From: Alistipes timonensis JC136
GTDB lineage: Bacteria; Bacteroidota; Bacteroidia; Bacteroidales; Rikenellaceae
Assembly (NCBI RefSeq): GCF_900107675.1
Contig: NZ_FNRI01000001.1
Span: 372,001 to 436,000 of the forward strand
DNA: 64,000 bases
Reading direction: 5' to 3'
Shown here: positions 1 through 8,015 of the stretch, in pieces
Numbering within the stretch: position 1 is the first letter of the stretch
Layout of the letters: each line of letters opens with the position of its first letter
Program-made: the position numbers and the translations under genes
The notes under the pieces: generated by a model
Seen by the model: only the letters and a program-made list of their open reading frames with translations
Told to the model about the DNA's origin: nothing
Database searches by the model: none

Positions 1-638
1 AGTATATCGTCGGCCTGCTCCGGGATATTGACGATTCGGCGCCTGTGGAATTCTACGACGGAGCGTCATCAGTCGATGCGGTGATTGCCACCGGCAGCGA
101 CAATGCCAACCGTTATTTCCGCGCCCGTTATGCCGGGATTCCCTCGTTGCTGCGGGGAAGCCGCCAGTCGGCCGCTGTGCTTTCGGGCAATGAAACGCCG
201 GAGCAGTTGACCGGATTGGCCGATGACATTTGGGCTTACTCCGGACTGGGTTGCCGCAGCGTGTCGCTGTTATTTTTGCCTGAAGGATATGAACCGATGC
301 TTCAGATGCCGGCCGTAAACGGCAAATACAAAAATAATTACCGCCAGGAAAGGGCGGTGCTGGCGATGCAGGGGCATCCGTTCCTCGACCTGGGTGCGGC
401 CGTGGCTGTCGAGCAGCGGAATTTCCCGACAGCCCTGAGCCGGATTTCCTATACGCATTACAAAACGTTGGACGAGGTTGCCGGATGGCTGGCGATGCAC
501 GACGAGGAGCTTCAGTGCGTCGTCACCGAATGTCTCCCCCACAGCCGCCGCGCCTCATTCGGGGGCGCTCAGTCTCCCGCGTTGACTGATTATCCCGACG
601 ACCGGGATGTAATTGCATGGCTTGCGGGGCTGCATTAA
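1..638 (+). CDS. LuxC-like acyl-CoA reductase, 5'-truncated
   Basis: The reading frame is open from base 3 to the TAA at 636-638, so the gene begins before the window; an in-frame GTG at 45 is probably internal. The visible C-terminal part contains ATGSDNANRYFRARYAGIP, followed by a stretch with GLGCRSVSLLFLPEGYE. This resembles the aldehyde-dehydrogenase-like LuxC/acyl-CoA reductase family, where the catalytic Cys lies in a G-x-C-x-S context as in GLGCRSVS. Members reduce acyl-CoA or acyl-protein thioesters to aldehydes; the substrate here cannot be read from the sequence. The next gene has its own promoter-like element at 649-656. The family call is by recognition of this fragment only. Confidence 0.7.
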   Translation, partial: YIVGLLRDIDDSAPVEFYDGASSVDAVIATGSDNANRYFRARYAGIPSLLRGSRQSAAVLSGNETPEQLTGLADDIWAYSGLGCRSVSLLFLPEGYEPMLQMPAVNGKYKNNYRQERAVLAMQGHPFLDLGAAVAVEQRNFPTALSRISYTHYKTLDEVAGWLAMHDEELQCVVTECLPHSRRASFGGAQSPALTDYPDDRDVIAWLAGLH

Positions 639-648
639 GAAAAAGTAT

Positions 649-656
649 TATATTTG
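649..656 (+). promoter_or_regulatory. Bacteroidetes -7 element before the pRiA4b-like/miaA pair
   Basis: TATATTTG matches the Bacteroidetes -7 consensus TAnnTTTG and lies 28 nt before the ATG at 685. No -33 TTTG at the standard 19-20 nt spacing is clear. Confidence 0.5.
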
Positions 657-684
657 CTATACGGACAAAAAATACATTACTACG

Positions 685-1197
685 ATGTCGATGGTTTTCC
701 GATTCCGAATGTTGAGCGACGAGAACGACAACTTCGTGCGTGATTACGAGGTGTTGTACGATATGACGTTGCTCGATTTCCATAATTTCATCCTGCAGTC
801 GCTCGAATACGAGGAGTGCATGGCTTCGTTCTTCACGGCTGACGATCACTGGGAAAAACAACGTGAATTTACCTTCATGGATATGGACGACGGCAGCGAG
901 AATGCCCCCATGGCTATGGAGAAGGTGACGCTGGGGCAAATTATCCACGATCGTCGCGACCGCCTGATCTACCTCTTCGACCTGTTTGGCGACCGGGCTT
1001 ATTTCCTCGAGTTGACCGGAACCTATGAAGCTGACAAGGATGGCGCTTATCCGCGCGAAATCTACGCACAGGCCGATGCTCCGGACCAGTACGATCCTTC
1101 GAAGAACCGCGTGGAGGGTGAAGGTTCGATCTTCAGCGAGGTGATGAGCGATTTCAACGATTTCGAGGGCGACGATAATTACGACGATGCCTACTAA
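685..1197 (+). CDS. pRiA4b ORF-3-like (IS1096 passenger TnpR-like) protein
   Basis: A 170-residue acidic protein beginning MSMVFRFRMLSDENDNF; the second Met at 691 is an alternative start. An in-frame ATG at 613 would overlap the previous gene and precede the -7 element at 649, so it was rejected. The fold signature (a hydrophobic strand, then RDYEVLYDMTLLDFHNFIL, then an aspartate-rich loop and LGQIIHDRRDRLIYLFDLFGD) matches the pRiA4b ORF-3 family found as stand-alone proteins in Bacteroidetes. The tail is very acidic (DFEGDDNYDDAY). It overlaps miaA by 11 nt, so the two are co-translated. Biochemical function is unknown, and no transposase is nearby. Confidence 0.75.
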   Translation: MSMVFRFRMLSDENDNFVRDYEVLYDMTLLDFHNFILQSLEYEECMASFFTADDHWEKQREFTFMDMDDGSENAPMAMEKVTLGQIIHDRRDRLIYLFDLFGDRAYFLELTGTYEADKDGAYPREIYAQADAPDQYDPSKNRVEGEGSIFSEVMSDFNDFEGDDNYDDAY

Positions 1198-2086
1198 ACG
1201 GCTGTTGGTCGTCGTCGGTCCGACGGGTTCGGGCAAGACGGATCTGAGCATCCGTCTGGCTCTTCACTATGCCGCGCCGATCCTTTCGACCGACTCGCGT
1301 CAGGTTTATCGGGGTATGCCGATCGGTACGGCGCAACCTTCTGTGGAACAACTTCAAACGGTTGAACATCATTTTATTGCTTCGCATGACCTCAAAGACA
1401 GGTTGAGCTGCGGCGAATACGAGGTGCAAGCTCTTGGGCGGCTCGAAGAACTCTTTGCCGCGTGCGATTACGTCGTTGCCGTCGGCGGATCGGGACTTTA
1501 TGTCCGGGCGTTGTGCGAGGGTATGGACGACCTGCCGCAGGCCGACGAAGCCCTGCGGGAAGAGATGAATCGTTGGCTGGCGGAGGAGGGCCTCGGAGCG
1601 CTTGCCGAGAAGCTCCGGGAGCTGGATCCGGAGTATTACCAGATCGTCGACCTCAATAATCCGGCGCGTGTGGTGCGTGCGTTGGAGGTTTGCCTCCAAA
1701 CCGGTATGCCCTATTCCCGGCAGCGCACCGGCGAACGGCGTGAGCGACCGTTCGAAATCATCAAAATAGGCATCGACCTGCCGCGTGAAGTGCTCTACGA
1801 CCGTATCAACCGCCGGGTGGACCAAATGTTGGCTGACGGACTGGAAGCCGAAGTCCGGGCATTGTACCCTTATAGGGAGTTGAATGCACTCCAGACGGTT
1901 GGCTACCGCGAGTTCTTTGACTATTTTGACGGTCGCATCGGCTATGACGAGGCTGTGGAACTGATTAAGCGCAATTCGCGGCGTTATGCCAAGCGGCAGC
2001 TCACGTGGTTTCGCCGCGATCCGGAAATCCGTTGGTTTGCACCCGATGACGATGCGGCGATAATCGCCTATGTCGATTCGAAATAG
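1187..2086 (+). CDS. miaA: tRNA dimethylallyltransferase
   Basis: A 299-residue protein of normal family length. It starts with the P-loop GPTGSGKTDLSIRLA, followed by STDSRQVYRGMPIGTAQPS, the DSRQ substrate-binding signature of MiaA/IPP transferases. VGGSGLYVRAL and the C-terminal QTVGYREFFDYFDG and RRYAKRQLTWFRR also fit. The enzyme transfers dimethylallyl from DMAPP to N6 of A37 in tRNAs reading UNN codons. The start ATG lies inside the end of the upstream gene in another frame, indicating translational coupling. A tRNA-Leu(TAA), a likely substrate class because it reads UUA, follows about 100 nt downstream. Confidence 0.96.
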   Translation: MPTKRLLVVVGPTGSGKTDLSIRLALHYAAPILSTDSRQVYRGMPIGTAQPSVEQLQTVEHHFIASHDLKDRLSCGEYEVQALGRLEELFAACDYVVAVGGSGLYVRALCEGMDDLPQADEALREEMNRWLAEEGLGALAEKLRELDPEYYQIVDLNNPARVVRALEVCLQTGMPYSRQRTGERRERPFEIIKIGIDLPREVLYDRINRRVDQMLADGLEAEVRALYPYRELNALQTVGYREFFDYFDGRIGYDEAVELIKRNSRRYAKRQLTWFRRDPEIRWFAPDDDAAIIAYVDSK

Positions 2087-2132
2087 GTAAAACGGCGGAT
2101 TTTGGATTGCCGCAGCGTTATGTTGCGGATGT

Positions 2133-2164
2133 TTTGGCAAATCGCAAATATTTTCGTACTTTTG
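2133..2164 (+). promoter_or_regulatory. Promoter of tRNA-Leu
   Basis: TTTG at 2133-2136, a 20-nt spacer and TACTTTTG at 2157-2164 form a complete Bacteroidetes -33/-7 promoter. The tRNA 5' end is 25 nt downstream. Confidence 0.75.
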
Positions 2165-2189
2165 CGTTCGTCTTTCGCCGAAAGACTGC

Positions 2190-2275
2190 GCCCGGATGGT
2201 GGAATCGGTAGACACGCCGGACTTAAAATCCTGTGGCCAGTAATGGCCGTGCCGGTTCGATCCCGGCTCCGGGTA
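2190..2275 (+). tRNA. tRNA-Leu (anticodon TAA)
   Basis: An 86-nt class II tRNA. The acceptor strand GCCCGGA (2190-2196) pairs with TCCGGGT (2268-2274), with a G-U first pair. The D-loop GGTAGAC, anticodon loop CTTAAAA (anticodon TAA), a long variable arm (GTGGCCAGTAATGGCCGT) and GGTTCGATCC T-arm are all visible. The CCA end is not encoded. One C-U mismatch sits in the anticodon stem. Confidence 0.97.
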
Positions 2276-2282
2276 CAGAAAT

Positions 2283-2313
2283 CCCGCTTAGTTACTTACT
2301 AAGCGGGGTTTTA
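2283..2313 (+). terminator. Intrinsic terminator after tRNA-Leu
   Basis: A perfect 10-bp stem CCCGCTTAGT/ACTAAGCGGG with a 5-nt loop is followed by GTTTTA. It ends the tRNA transcript and lies directly beyond the converging acetyltransferase gene. Confidence 0.85.
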
Positions 2314-2316
2314 TTA

Positions 2317-2880
2317 TTAAAGGATTCTTTTGATCGGTTTGGCCGGGACTCCGCCGACGATGGTGTCGGGCGGAACGTCCTGCGTGACAACCGCCCCTGC
2401 CGCGACGACGGCGTTGTCGCCGATGGTTACGCCTTGCAGGATCGTTGCGTTCGAACCGATCCAGACGTTCCGTCCGAGCGTGATCGGCGCCGGGTAGGTC
2501 GTCTTGCGGTCTTCGGGAGCAAGACCGTGGTTGAGTGTGGCGAAGACGACGTTATGCCCGATCTGGCAGTCGTCGCCGATGGTTATGCCGCCGTGATCCT
2601 GAAAGTGGCAGCAGGCATTGATGAATACCCTGCTGCCGATATGGATGTTCTTGCCGAAATCGGTGTAGAACGGCGGGAAGACGCGCAGCGTGGGATCGAC
2701 CTCCCGCCCGAACAGCCGCGAGAGCAGGGCCCGCACTTCGTCGGGCGAGTGGTAAGCGTTGTTCAGCTCGAAGGTGATACGTCGGGCTTGGTCGCTCATT
2801 TCGTCCATGAAACGGTGTATGTCGGGCGTGTCGAGCGGGCTGCGCGTCTTCACGTATTCCAGAAAATCGGAGAGTCTCAT
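2317..2880 (-). CDS. Hexapeptide-repeat (MaaA/LacA-type) O-acetyltransferase
   Basis: A 187-residue left-handed beta-helix acyltransferase. The N-terminal helical cap (MRLSDFLEYVKTRSPLDTPD onward) is followed by hexapeptide turns such as IHIGSRVFIN, GGITIGDDCQIGHN and ILQGVTIGDNAVVAAGAVVTQDVPP. The pattern IVGGVPAKPIKRI closes the domain as in maltose/galactoside acetyltransferases. The loop ATLNHG carries the catalytic-type His. It transfers acetyl from acetyl-CoA to a sugar hydroxyl; the acceptor is not predictable. It is 8 nt downstream of the alpha/beta hydrolase gene, so the two form an operon. Confidence 0.88.
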   Translation of the reverse strand: MRLSDFLEYVKTRSPLDTPDIHRFMDEMSDQARRITFELNNAYHSPDEVRALLSRLFGREVDPTLRVFPPFYTDFGKNIHIGSRVFINACCHFQDHGGITIGDDCQIGHNVVFATLNHGLAPEDRKTTYPAPITLGRNVWIGSNATILQGVTIGDNAVVAAGAVVTQDVPPDTIVGGVPAKPIKRIL

Positions 2881-2888
2881 TCTGTCGC

Positions 2889-3947
2889 TTATTTCAGATA
2901 TTCCCGGAAGAAGCCTTCGATCTTGTCGAACGGTATCACCGCCAGGTTGTCGTACAGGTCCACGTGGCTGGCGCCGGGGATAATCAGCAGCTCCTTGTTG
3001 TCTCCTTTCAGTTTTTTGAAGGCATCCTCACTGAAATAGCGCGAGTGGGCCTTTTCGCCGTGGATCACCAGCACCGCACTGCGAATCTCGTCGCTGTATG
3101 CCAGGATGGGCGTGTTGATGTACGACAGGGCCGAGGTCTTGTTCCAGCCGTTGTTCGAGTTGAGCGAACGGGGATGGTAGCCGCGCGGGGTCTTGTAGTA
3201 AGCGTGATAATCCTTCACAAACCACGGAGCATCCTCGGGCAGCGGGTCCACTACCCCGCCGGCAAGCGCATGCGAGCCGTTCTTGGCATCTTCCGTGCGC
3301 TGGGCGTTGAGTTGCCGGCGAAGCTCATAACGCGCGTCGGCATCCATCGAATCGAAGTAGCCGTCGGCATTGACGCGGTGCATGTCGTACATCGTCGCCG
3401 TTACCGTCGCTTTGATGCGGGTGTCGATGGCTGCGGCGTTGATCGCCAGTCCTCCCCAGCCGCAGATGCCGAGGATGCCGATGCGTTCGGAGTCCACGTC
3501 GTCGCGTGTCGAGAGAAAATCGACGGCTGCGCTGAAATCCTCGGTGTTGATGTCCGGCGAAGCGACGTAACGGGGTTCGCCGCCGCTCTCACCGGTGTAG
3601 GACGGGTCGAATGCGATGGCGAGGAAGCCCCGCTCGGCCAGCGTTTGGGCGTAGAGGCCCGACGCCTGCTCCTTCACGGCGCCGAACGGGCCGCTGACGG
3701 CGACAGCAGGCAGTTTTCCGACGGCGTCTTTGGGCGTGTAGAGGTCGGCAGCGAGCAGAATGCCGTAGCGGTTGCGGAAAGTCACTTTCGAGTGGTTCAC
3801 TCGGTCGCTTTGCGGGAACACTTTGTCCCACTCACGGGTCAGATTCGGGTTTTCTTTCATGGTCGTATCGGAATGATTGTTTTTGCCATAGCCTGAAAGC
3901 GGGTATGCCGCAATCAGGGCCGTTGCCAAGATTAGGATTCGTCTCAT
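2889..3947 (-). CDS. Exported alpha/beta hydrolase with a Cys nucleophile elbow
   Basis: 352 residues from the ATG at 3947; the extended upstream frame lacks signal-peptide character and would overlap the promoter. An N-terminal signal sequence (MRRILILATALIAAYPLSG) suggests export. The core shows the oxyanion segment AVAVSGPFGAVKEQ, the loop FDPSYTGESGG, and a nucleophile elbow GILGICGWGGLA, where Cys162 occupies the Ser position as in dienelactone hydrolases. The acid is probably near VLVIHGEK and the His is in PGASHVDLYD. This suits the DLH-like/YcjY branch. The substrate is unknown. It leads an operon with the acetyltransferase and has a palindrome in its promoter. Confidence 0.8.
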   Translation of the reverse strand: MRRILILATALIAAYPLSGYGKNNHSDTTMKENPNLTREWDKVFPQSDRVNHSKVTFRNRYGILLAADLYTPKDAVGKLPAVAVSGPFGAVKEQASGLYAQTLAERGFLAIAFDPSYTGESGGEPRYVASPDINTEDFSAAVDFLSTRDDVDSERIGILGICGWGGLAINAAAIDTRIKATVTATMYDMHRVNADGYFDSMDADARYELRRQLNAQRTEDAKNGSHALAGGVVDPLPEDAPWFVKDYHAYYKTPRGYHPRSLNSNNGWNKTSALSYINTPILAYSDEIRSAVLVIHGEKAHSRYFSEDAFKKLKGDNKELLIIPGASHVDLYDNLAVIPFDKIEGFFREYLK

Positions 3948-3972
3948 GTCGCATTCGTATTGGTTTACGATG

Positions 3973-4001
3973 CAAAAATACGGAACGATTTCCAATCGTT
4001 C
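3973..4001 (-). promoter_or_regulatory. Hydrolase promoter with perfect 8-bp palindromic operator
   Basis: On the minus strand TATTTTTG (3980-3973) is a -7 element 25 nt before the ATG. Directly upstream lies the perfect inverted repeat GAACGATT-TCC-AATCGTTC (3983-4001), which occupies the space between the -7 and -33 regions, a typical position for a repressor site. No adjacent regulator gene is present. Confidence 0.5.
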
Positions 4002-4065
4002 TTTACCAAAATTAAAGGTATGCCTACCAAGATTACTGATCCTGTCCGTAACGGCTGTGCCGCGT

Positions 4066-6147
4066 TTATTTCCGTTTACCCCACTTGGGTTTTATGCCGA
4101 TGAAGAACTCGACATTCATGCGCGGCATGGGCCGCGAAAGCACCGAGAGGTACTCCTCGTTGAAGAGATTGTTGATCGTTCCTTTGAGCGAAAGGTCGGC
4201 CCACCGGAATGCAAACCCTTTTTCGAGCGAGAGATTGTTCATCAGGTAGGGAGTCAGGGAGCCCGTGAGCGTGATATCGTTGCTCGACATGGTATAGCGT
4301 TCGCTGTAATAGCAGAACTGGTACAACAGCCCCCAGCTTCGGTATGTCAGCCGCCCGGTCACAGTGGCCGAATACTCCGGCTCATAAGGCAACTGTTTGC
4401 CGACGGACTGGTCTGCCGGGGACATCGGTTCGCCCTCGTTGATCGACGGCGACCATGAAAAGGTCCCGTTCAGACCCAATTTCAGCTCCTTCGCCAGTGC
4501 CACGGCCAGGTCGGCCTGTGCCTCCACGCCGTAGGCATGGACCTTTTTGATATTCACGGGCGAGAAGAATCCCTTTGCCGTCGGAAGCCACAGAATCCAG
4601 TCGTCGATGTGCTGGTCGTACCACGATGCCGAGCCCGACAGCGTATAGGTCTCCTCTTTCCCCACGGCGAACGACAGCCCGGCCTCGTACTGGAAGCCGC
4701 TTTCGTTTTTCAGGCCGGGGTTGCCGCCCGGGAGAAAATAGAGGTCGTTGAGTGTCGGGAAACGATAGTTGCGCGACACGGAGGCCTTGGCCACGACATG
4801 GCCGCGCTTCGACAGCAGGTAATCGGCGAAGAATGCGGGAATCGTCGCCCACTTCGTGCCGTACATCTGTTCCCGCAGGACCGCCGACAAACCCAGCCGC
4901 TCCGTGGGCCGCCATTTGGCCGACACGGAGCCGTCGAGCTCGATGCGGCCTTTGTCGTAGCCGACGATGCCTTTGCCGCCCTCCTGGAGGATGATATTCT
5001 TGTCCGTGCTTTTTACGAAATGCTGGTGCAGGGAGACATTGGCTGTAAAGAGCCATTTGTCTCCGACGGAATATTCCCCTTCGGCCTGCCCGTAGAACGT
5101 ATCTACGTTGCTCCGCGAACGGGTCATCGAGGTCATGACGCCGTTGCCCGGGTCCCGGCGGTAATCGTAGGCCATCCAGGTATGGATATACCCGGCTTTG
5201 GCCGCGATTTTCCAATCGTTTCGGTAGTGGTCCCACGACAGGACGCTGCGCAGGGTGTGTTCCCGCTGGCGGTTCTCGACCTGCATGTCGTCGGCATAGT
5301 CGGTCGTCAGCAACGGCAGCTCGCGGTTCGAATTGATATACCAGGCGTTCAGTCCGAAGCGGTCGCCGCGCCCGGTGTTGTAATAGACCTCCTGCAAGAC
5401 ATGCACGTCGTCGAACGCGCCGCTCTTGTTGCGTTCCACCGGGTAGTACGATCCGATGATATTCATATCCTCGTCGTAGATATTTTCCTTTTTGTCGCGG
5501 TTGCGGTATTTGTAATCGTTGGCCGAAGACTGGTAGACGGCGCGTGTCGATACCTGCCAGCGCTCGTCGCCCCATGTCAGGCGCAGGAACTCGTCGAAAG
5601 TCCTGTACATGCCGATACCCTGGATGTATTGCAGCCCGAAGCCGTCGGCCGCCGCCGGTGCGGTCGATAGCTTCACCAGTCCGCCCAATCCGCCGCCGGC
5701 CTCGTTCACCGACGAGGTGCCGTGCAGCAGCGAAGCGTCGTCGATGAAGTACGAGGGGATCATCGAGAAGTCGGTCATGCCCAGCATCGGGTTGTTGATG
5801 CGCATGCCGTTCCACGTCACCTGCGTGTGCGAGGGGCCCGTGCCGCGGAACGACACGGTCGAAAGCGTTGCGCGTCCGTACTGTTTGACGAAGATCGACG
5901 AGTTGAAGGTCAGCACGTCGGCGATCGACAGGGCGATGTTTTCTTTCAGGACGACGGAATCGAATTTCGTTTCCTGCACGCCGATGCTTTTCATCGGACG
6001 CTGGCCCCATACCGGAACCTCGCGGATGGCGACGACCCCCTTTTCGCGCCACGCCGCCGCCCCGGTATCCTTGGCGGATTGGTCTGACTGCGCCCGCAGC
6101 AGCACCGGAAGCAACAGAAATGCGAACAATATGACTTTGTTTTTCAT
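4066..6147 (-). CDS. btuB: TonB-dependent receptor, BtuB-like corrinoid transporter
   Basis: A 693-residue outer-membrane receptor. A signal peptide ending LLLPVLLRAQ precedes a plug domain with SIADVLTFNSSIFVKQYG and SVSFRGTGPSHTQVTWNGMR, then a 22-strand-type barrel ending with the aromatic-rich RMNVEFFIGIKPKW. There is no N-terminal carboxypeptidase-like domain, which separates it from SusC proteins. The gene begins 9 nt after the BtuG-like gene. BtuG-BtuB partnership is established in Bacteroides, where the surface lipoprotein hands B12 to the receptor. The corrinoid substrate is therefore inferred from the neighbour and plug type. No cobalamin riboswitch precedes this operon. Confidence 0.75.
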   Translation of the reverse strand: MKNKVILFAFLLLPVLLRAQSDQSAKDTGAAAWREKGVVAIREVPVWGQRPMKSIGVQETKFDSVVLKENIALSIADVLTFNSSIFVKQYGRATLSTVSFRGTGPSHTQVTWNGMRINNPMLGMTDFSMIPSYFIDDASLLHGTSSVNEAGGGLGGLVKLSTAPAAADGFGLQYIQGIGMYRTFDEFLRLTWGDERWQVSTRAVYQSSANDYKYRNRDKKENIYDEDMNIIGSYYPVERNKSGAFDDVHVLQEVYYNTGRGDRFGLNAWYINSNRELPLLTTDYADDMQVENRQREHTLRSVLSWDHYRNDWKIAAKAGYIHTWMAYDYRRDPGNGVMTSMTRSRSNVDTFYGQAEGEYSVGDKWLFTANVSLHQHFVKSTDKNIILQEGGKGIVGYDKGRIELDGSVSAKWRPTERLGLSAVLREQMYGTKWATIPAFFADYLLSKRGHVVAKASVSRNYRFPTLNDLYFLPGGNPGLKNESGFQYEAGLSFAVGKEETYTLSGSASWYDQHIDDWILWLPTAKGFFSPVNIKKVHAYGVEAQADLAVALAKELKLGLNGTFSWSPSINEGEPMSPADQSVGKQLPYEPEYSATVTGRLTYRSWGLLYQFCYYSERYTMSSNDITLTGSLTPYLMNNLSLEKGFAFRWADLSLKGTINNLFNEEYLSVLSRPMPRMNVEFFIGIKPKWGKRK

Positions 6148-6156
6148 CTCGTTCCG

Positions 6157-7224
6157 TTATTTCCAGCAGAATGCGCCGGGGGTCACGCCCACGTAAAATT
6201 CATCGACCGGTTCGCCGTCGGCCGTATAGCGGTAGATGACGCCCTGTTGCTGATAGTCGATGGCGTCTGCGACGTAGACATCCCCGTTGCGGGGATTGAC
6301 CGTCAGTCCATAGTATTTCGTGTCGCGGTATTTCAGGAACGGACGCACCGGAACCCGGTCGGCTTCGACATCCATCGACCAGATGTCGTTGTTGATCCAG
6401 AAAAGTTTGTCGCCCTCGCCGTTGATCTGCACCTCCGAAGGGCTGTCGCCCGGTTTGAATCTGAACTGCTTTTCGATCTCGAACCTTGCCGCGTCGATGC
6501 GGTATAATGACGGGGTTTCGTAACCGTAGGGACTCTTCTCGTAACCGCCGTCGGTGATGGTCCACAGTTTGTAATTCTTGTCCATCACCAGCGACGTGGG
6601 CTGGATGCCCACGACCAGTTCATCGACCACCCGGTCGGTTTCGGTGTCGATTTTCAGGATGCGGTTCTGATACGACCAGCAGTTCACGAAGACGTATTTG
6701 CCGTATTGCACCATCTGTTCCGTGGAGCCCGATTCCATCGCCATATTCGGGCACTCGATATATCCCGTTATTTCATAGCGCTTAGGATTGACGATGAAGA
6801 TGCGGTTGTCCCAGATTTGCGTGACGTAGGCTTTTTCGTCGGAGACGAAATGGATATAGCGCGGTGAGGCGAGGTTGGTGATGCGCCCCACCTCTTTGAA
6901 CGTATTGATGTCGATGGCGAAAATGACGTGTGAGTTGTTCACCACGATCCAGCCCACGCCGTCGCGGATGGTCATCGACTGCGCCACGTCACCCAGCTTC
7001 ATGGCATTGGCCCGGTAGAAAACCTCGTTCTCGACGCTTTTCGTTTCGGGATCGTAGTACGACAGCGTTGCATTCCCGTACTGGAACATGCCTTCGTTGG
7101 TGATGAACAGTCCCGTGCCCGATGCAGAGAACTCCTCCGTCGTGCCGTAGTCCCATTTCATACAGCCCCCGAGAGCGGTCAGGCATAGTGTTGCAGGCAG
7201 TATATAACGTAAAATCCGTTTCAT
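6157..7224 (-). CDS. btuG: BtuG-like surface lipoprotein (DUF5074/YncE beta-propeller)
   Basis: 355 residues from the ATG at 7224. The signal peptide MKRILRYILPATLCLTALGGC ends in a lipobox (LGGC). The rest consists of repeating blades such as FITNEGMFQYGNATLSYYDP, WIVVNNSHVIFAIDINTFKE, AYVTQIWDNRIFIVNPKRYE and KYVFVNCWSYQNRILKIDTE. This is the seven-bladed propeller of DUF5074 proteins, including Bacteroides BtuG, which bind cobalamin at the cell surface. The FITNEGMFQYGNATLSYYD opening is characteristic of that family. It lies between the DUF2284 gene (37 nt upstream) and the btuB-like gene (9 nt downstream). Corrinoid binding is inferred from family and context. Confidence 0.8.
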   Translation of the reverse strand: MKRILRYILPATLCLTALGGCMKWDYGTTEEFSASGTGLFITNEGMFQYGNATLSYYDPETKSVENEVFYRANAMKLGDVAQSMTIRDGVGWIVVNNSHVIFAIDINTFKEVGRITNLASPRYIHFVSDEKAYVTQIWDNRIFIVNPKRYEITGYIECPNMAMESGSTEQMVQYGKYVFVNCWSYQNRILKIDTETDRVVDELVVGIQPTSLVMDKNYKLWTITDGGYEKSPYGYETPSLYRIDAARFEIEKQFRFKPGDSPSEVQINGEGDKLFWINNDIWSMDVEADRVPVRPFLKYRDTKYYGLTVNPRNGDVYVADAIDYQQQGVIYRYTADGEPVDEFYVGVTPGAFCWK

Positions 7225-7261
7225 GCGACAAAGATAATGTAAGCCGGAGGCCGCGCCAAAT

Positions 7262-7834
7262 TTATTTGTCCCAGACGACGCTTTCCGCATTGTGGAAAAA
7301 GCCGCAGACGAGGAGCAGGTACTCGGGGATACGGCCGTCGGTGCCCCACTTCAGGTCCATGCCGAACAGTTCGGTGGTCGTGCGGCCGATGTCGAACCCG
7401 CACGCCTCGAGCGAGGGCCGGACCTTGTCGGGATGGCGGCAGGGCTCTCCCGTGGGGCGTGTGCAGCTTCCTTCGGGGCAGTAGAGGCACGTCCCGACAT
7501 AGGCGAACGAGCGGCCGCCGTAGAGCCGTTCCATTTCGAGCAGTCGTTCTTCGAGACGCAGCCGCTCGGGAAGGATCAGCCGCTTCGACTCCGAAAGAGG
7601 AATGCCGCGCTCCTCGGGAACGATTTTTGTCGCGATGAGCAGTGCCGAGGCATATCCCGAGAGGTATTCCCCTACGTCGAATCCGAAAGGCGGGCATCCC
7701 CAGCTGTTTCCGTAATTGGGGCAGGCGCGGCAGTAGCCGCCGATCCGCCCGGCGTCGCGGAACCGGGCTGTGTATTCGCTTGCCGGGAGTTCGGCGGTAA
7801 AGTCCCGGGCGGTGTATCGGAGTGAAAATTCCAT
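7262..7834 (-). CDS. DUF2284 cysteine-rich metal-binding protein
   Basis: 190 residues from the ATG at 7834; further upstream the frame is non-coding in character. The protein has two Cys clusters: YCRACPNYGNSWGCPPFGFD near residue 30 and CLYCPEGSCTRPTGEPCRHP near residue 115, with a later Cys in LEACGFDIG. This is the DUF2284 pattern, thought to bind metal or an iron-sulphur centre. It is the first gene before btuG-btuB on the same strand with only 37 nt between, so co-transcription is likely and a role in corrinoid or metal handling is possible. The -7 element TATTTTTG (7846-7839) ends only 4 nt before the ATG, suggesting a leaderless or nearly leaderless mRNA. Confidence 0.82.
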   Translation of the reverse strand: MEFSLRYTARDFTAELPASEYTARFRDAGRIGGYCRACPNYGNSWGCPPFGFDVGEYLSGYASALLIATKIVPEERGIPLSESKRLILPERLRLEERLLEMERLYGGRSFAYVGTCLYCPEGSCTRPTGEPCRHPDKVRPSLEACGFDIGRTTTELFGMDLKWGTDGRIPEYLLLVCGFFHNAESVVWDK

Positions 7835-7920
7835 ACGGCAAAAATAGTCGTTTAATCGCTTTGTGGCCCCGTTTCCGGAAAATAACGCGGATTTCCGGAC
7901 AATTTTTCGGAATAAACCGC

Positions 7921-7928
7921 TATATTTG
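7921..7928 (+). promoter_or_regulatory. -7 element of the orphan small gene
   Basis: TATATTTG fits the Bacteroidetes -7 consensus. Transcription would begin near 7935, exactly at the base of the folded leader described separately. Confidence 0.55.
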
Positions 7929-7934
7929 TCTTTG

Positions 7935-7982
7935 AAGCCACTCCCCGTCCGCAGGGATGGGCGGAGTCGGCAGGAGGCTTTT
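7935..7982 (+). ncRNA. Candidate structured 5' leader (possible cis-regulatory RNA)
   Basis: The leader can fold as nested helices. AAGCC (7935-7939) pairs with GGCTT (7976-7980). ACTCC (7940-7944) pairs with GGAGT (7963-7967). CCGTCC (7945-7950) pairs with GGATGG (7955-7960), one pair being G-U. A GCAG loop closes it, and an 8-nt purine-rich bulge CGGCAGGA lies between the two lower helices. A T-run follows. It matches no riboswitch class I recognise. It could be a regulatory element, or simply a stabilising 5' hairpin. Confidence 0.4.
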
Positions 7983-8015
7983 GACGATGACGGACCGAAC
8001 CAAAACGCAGTGCTT

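Noticed and set aside
685..1197. Transposon-borne gene (family name includes IS1096 passenger TnpR)
   Set aside because: No transposase or terminal repeats nearby, and it is translationally coupled to miaA, so it is a normal chromosomal gene.
7935..7982. Second cobalamin riboswitch at the orphan gene
   Set aside because: GAGTCGGCAGG superficially recalls the B12 box, but the rest of the conserved core (GGGAA, CTGTAA, GCCACTG) is missing.
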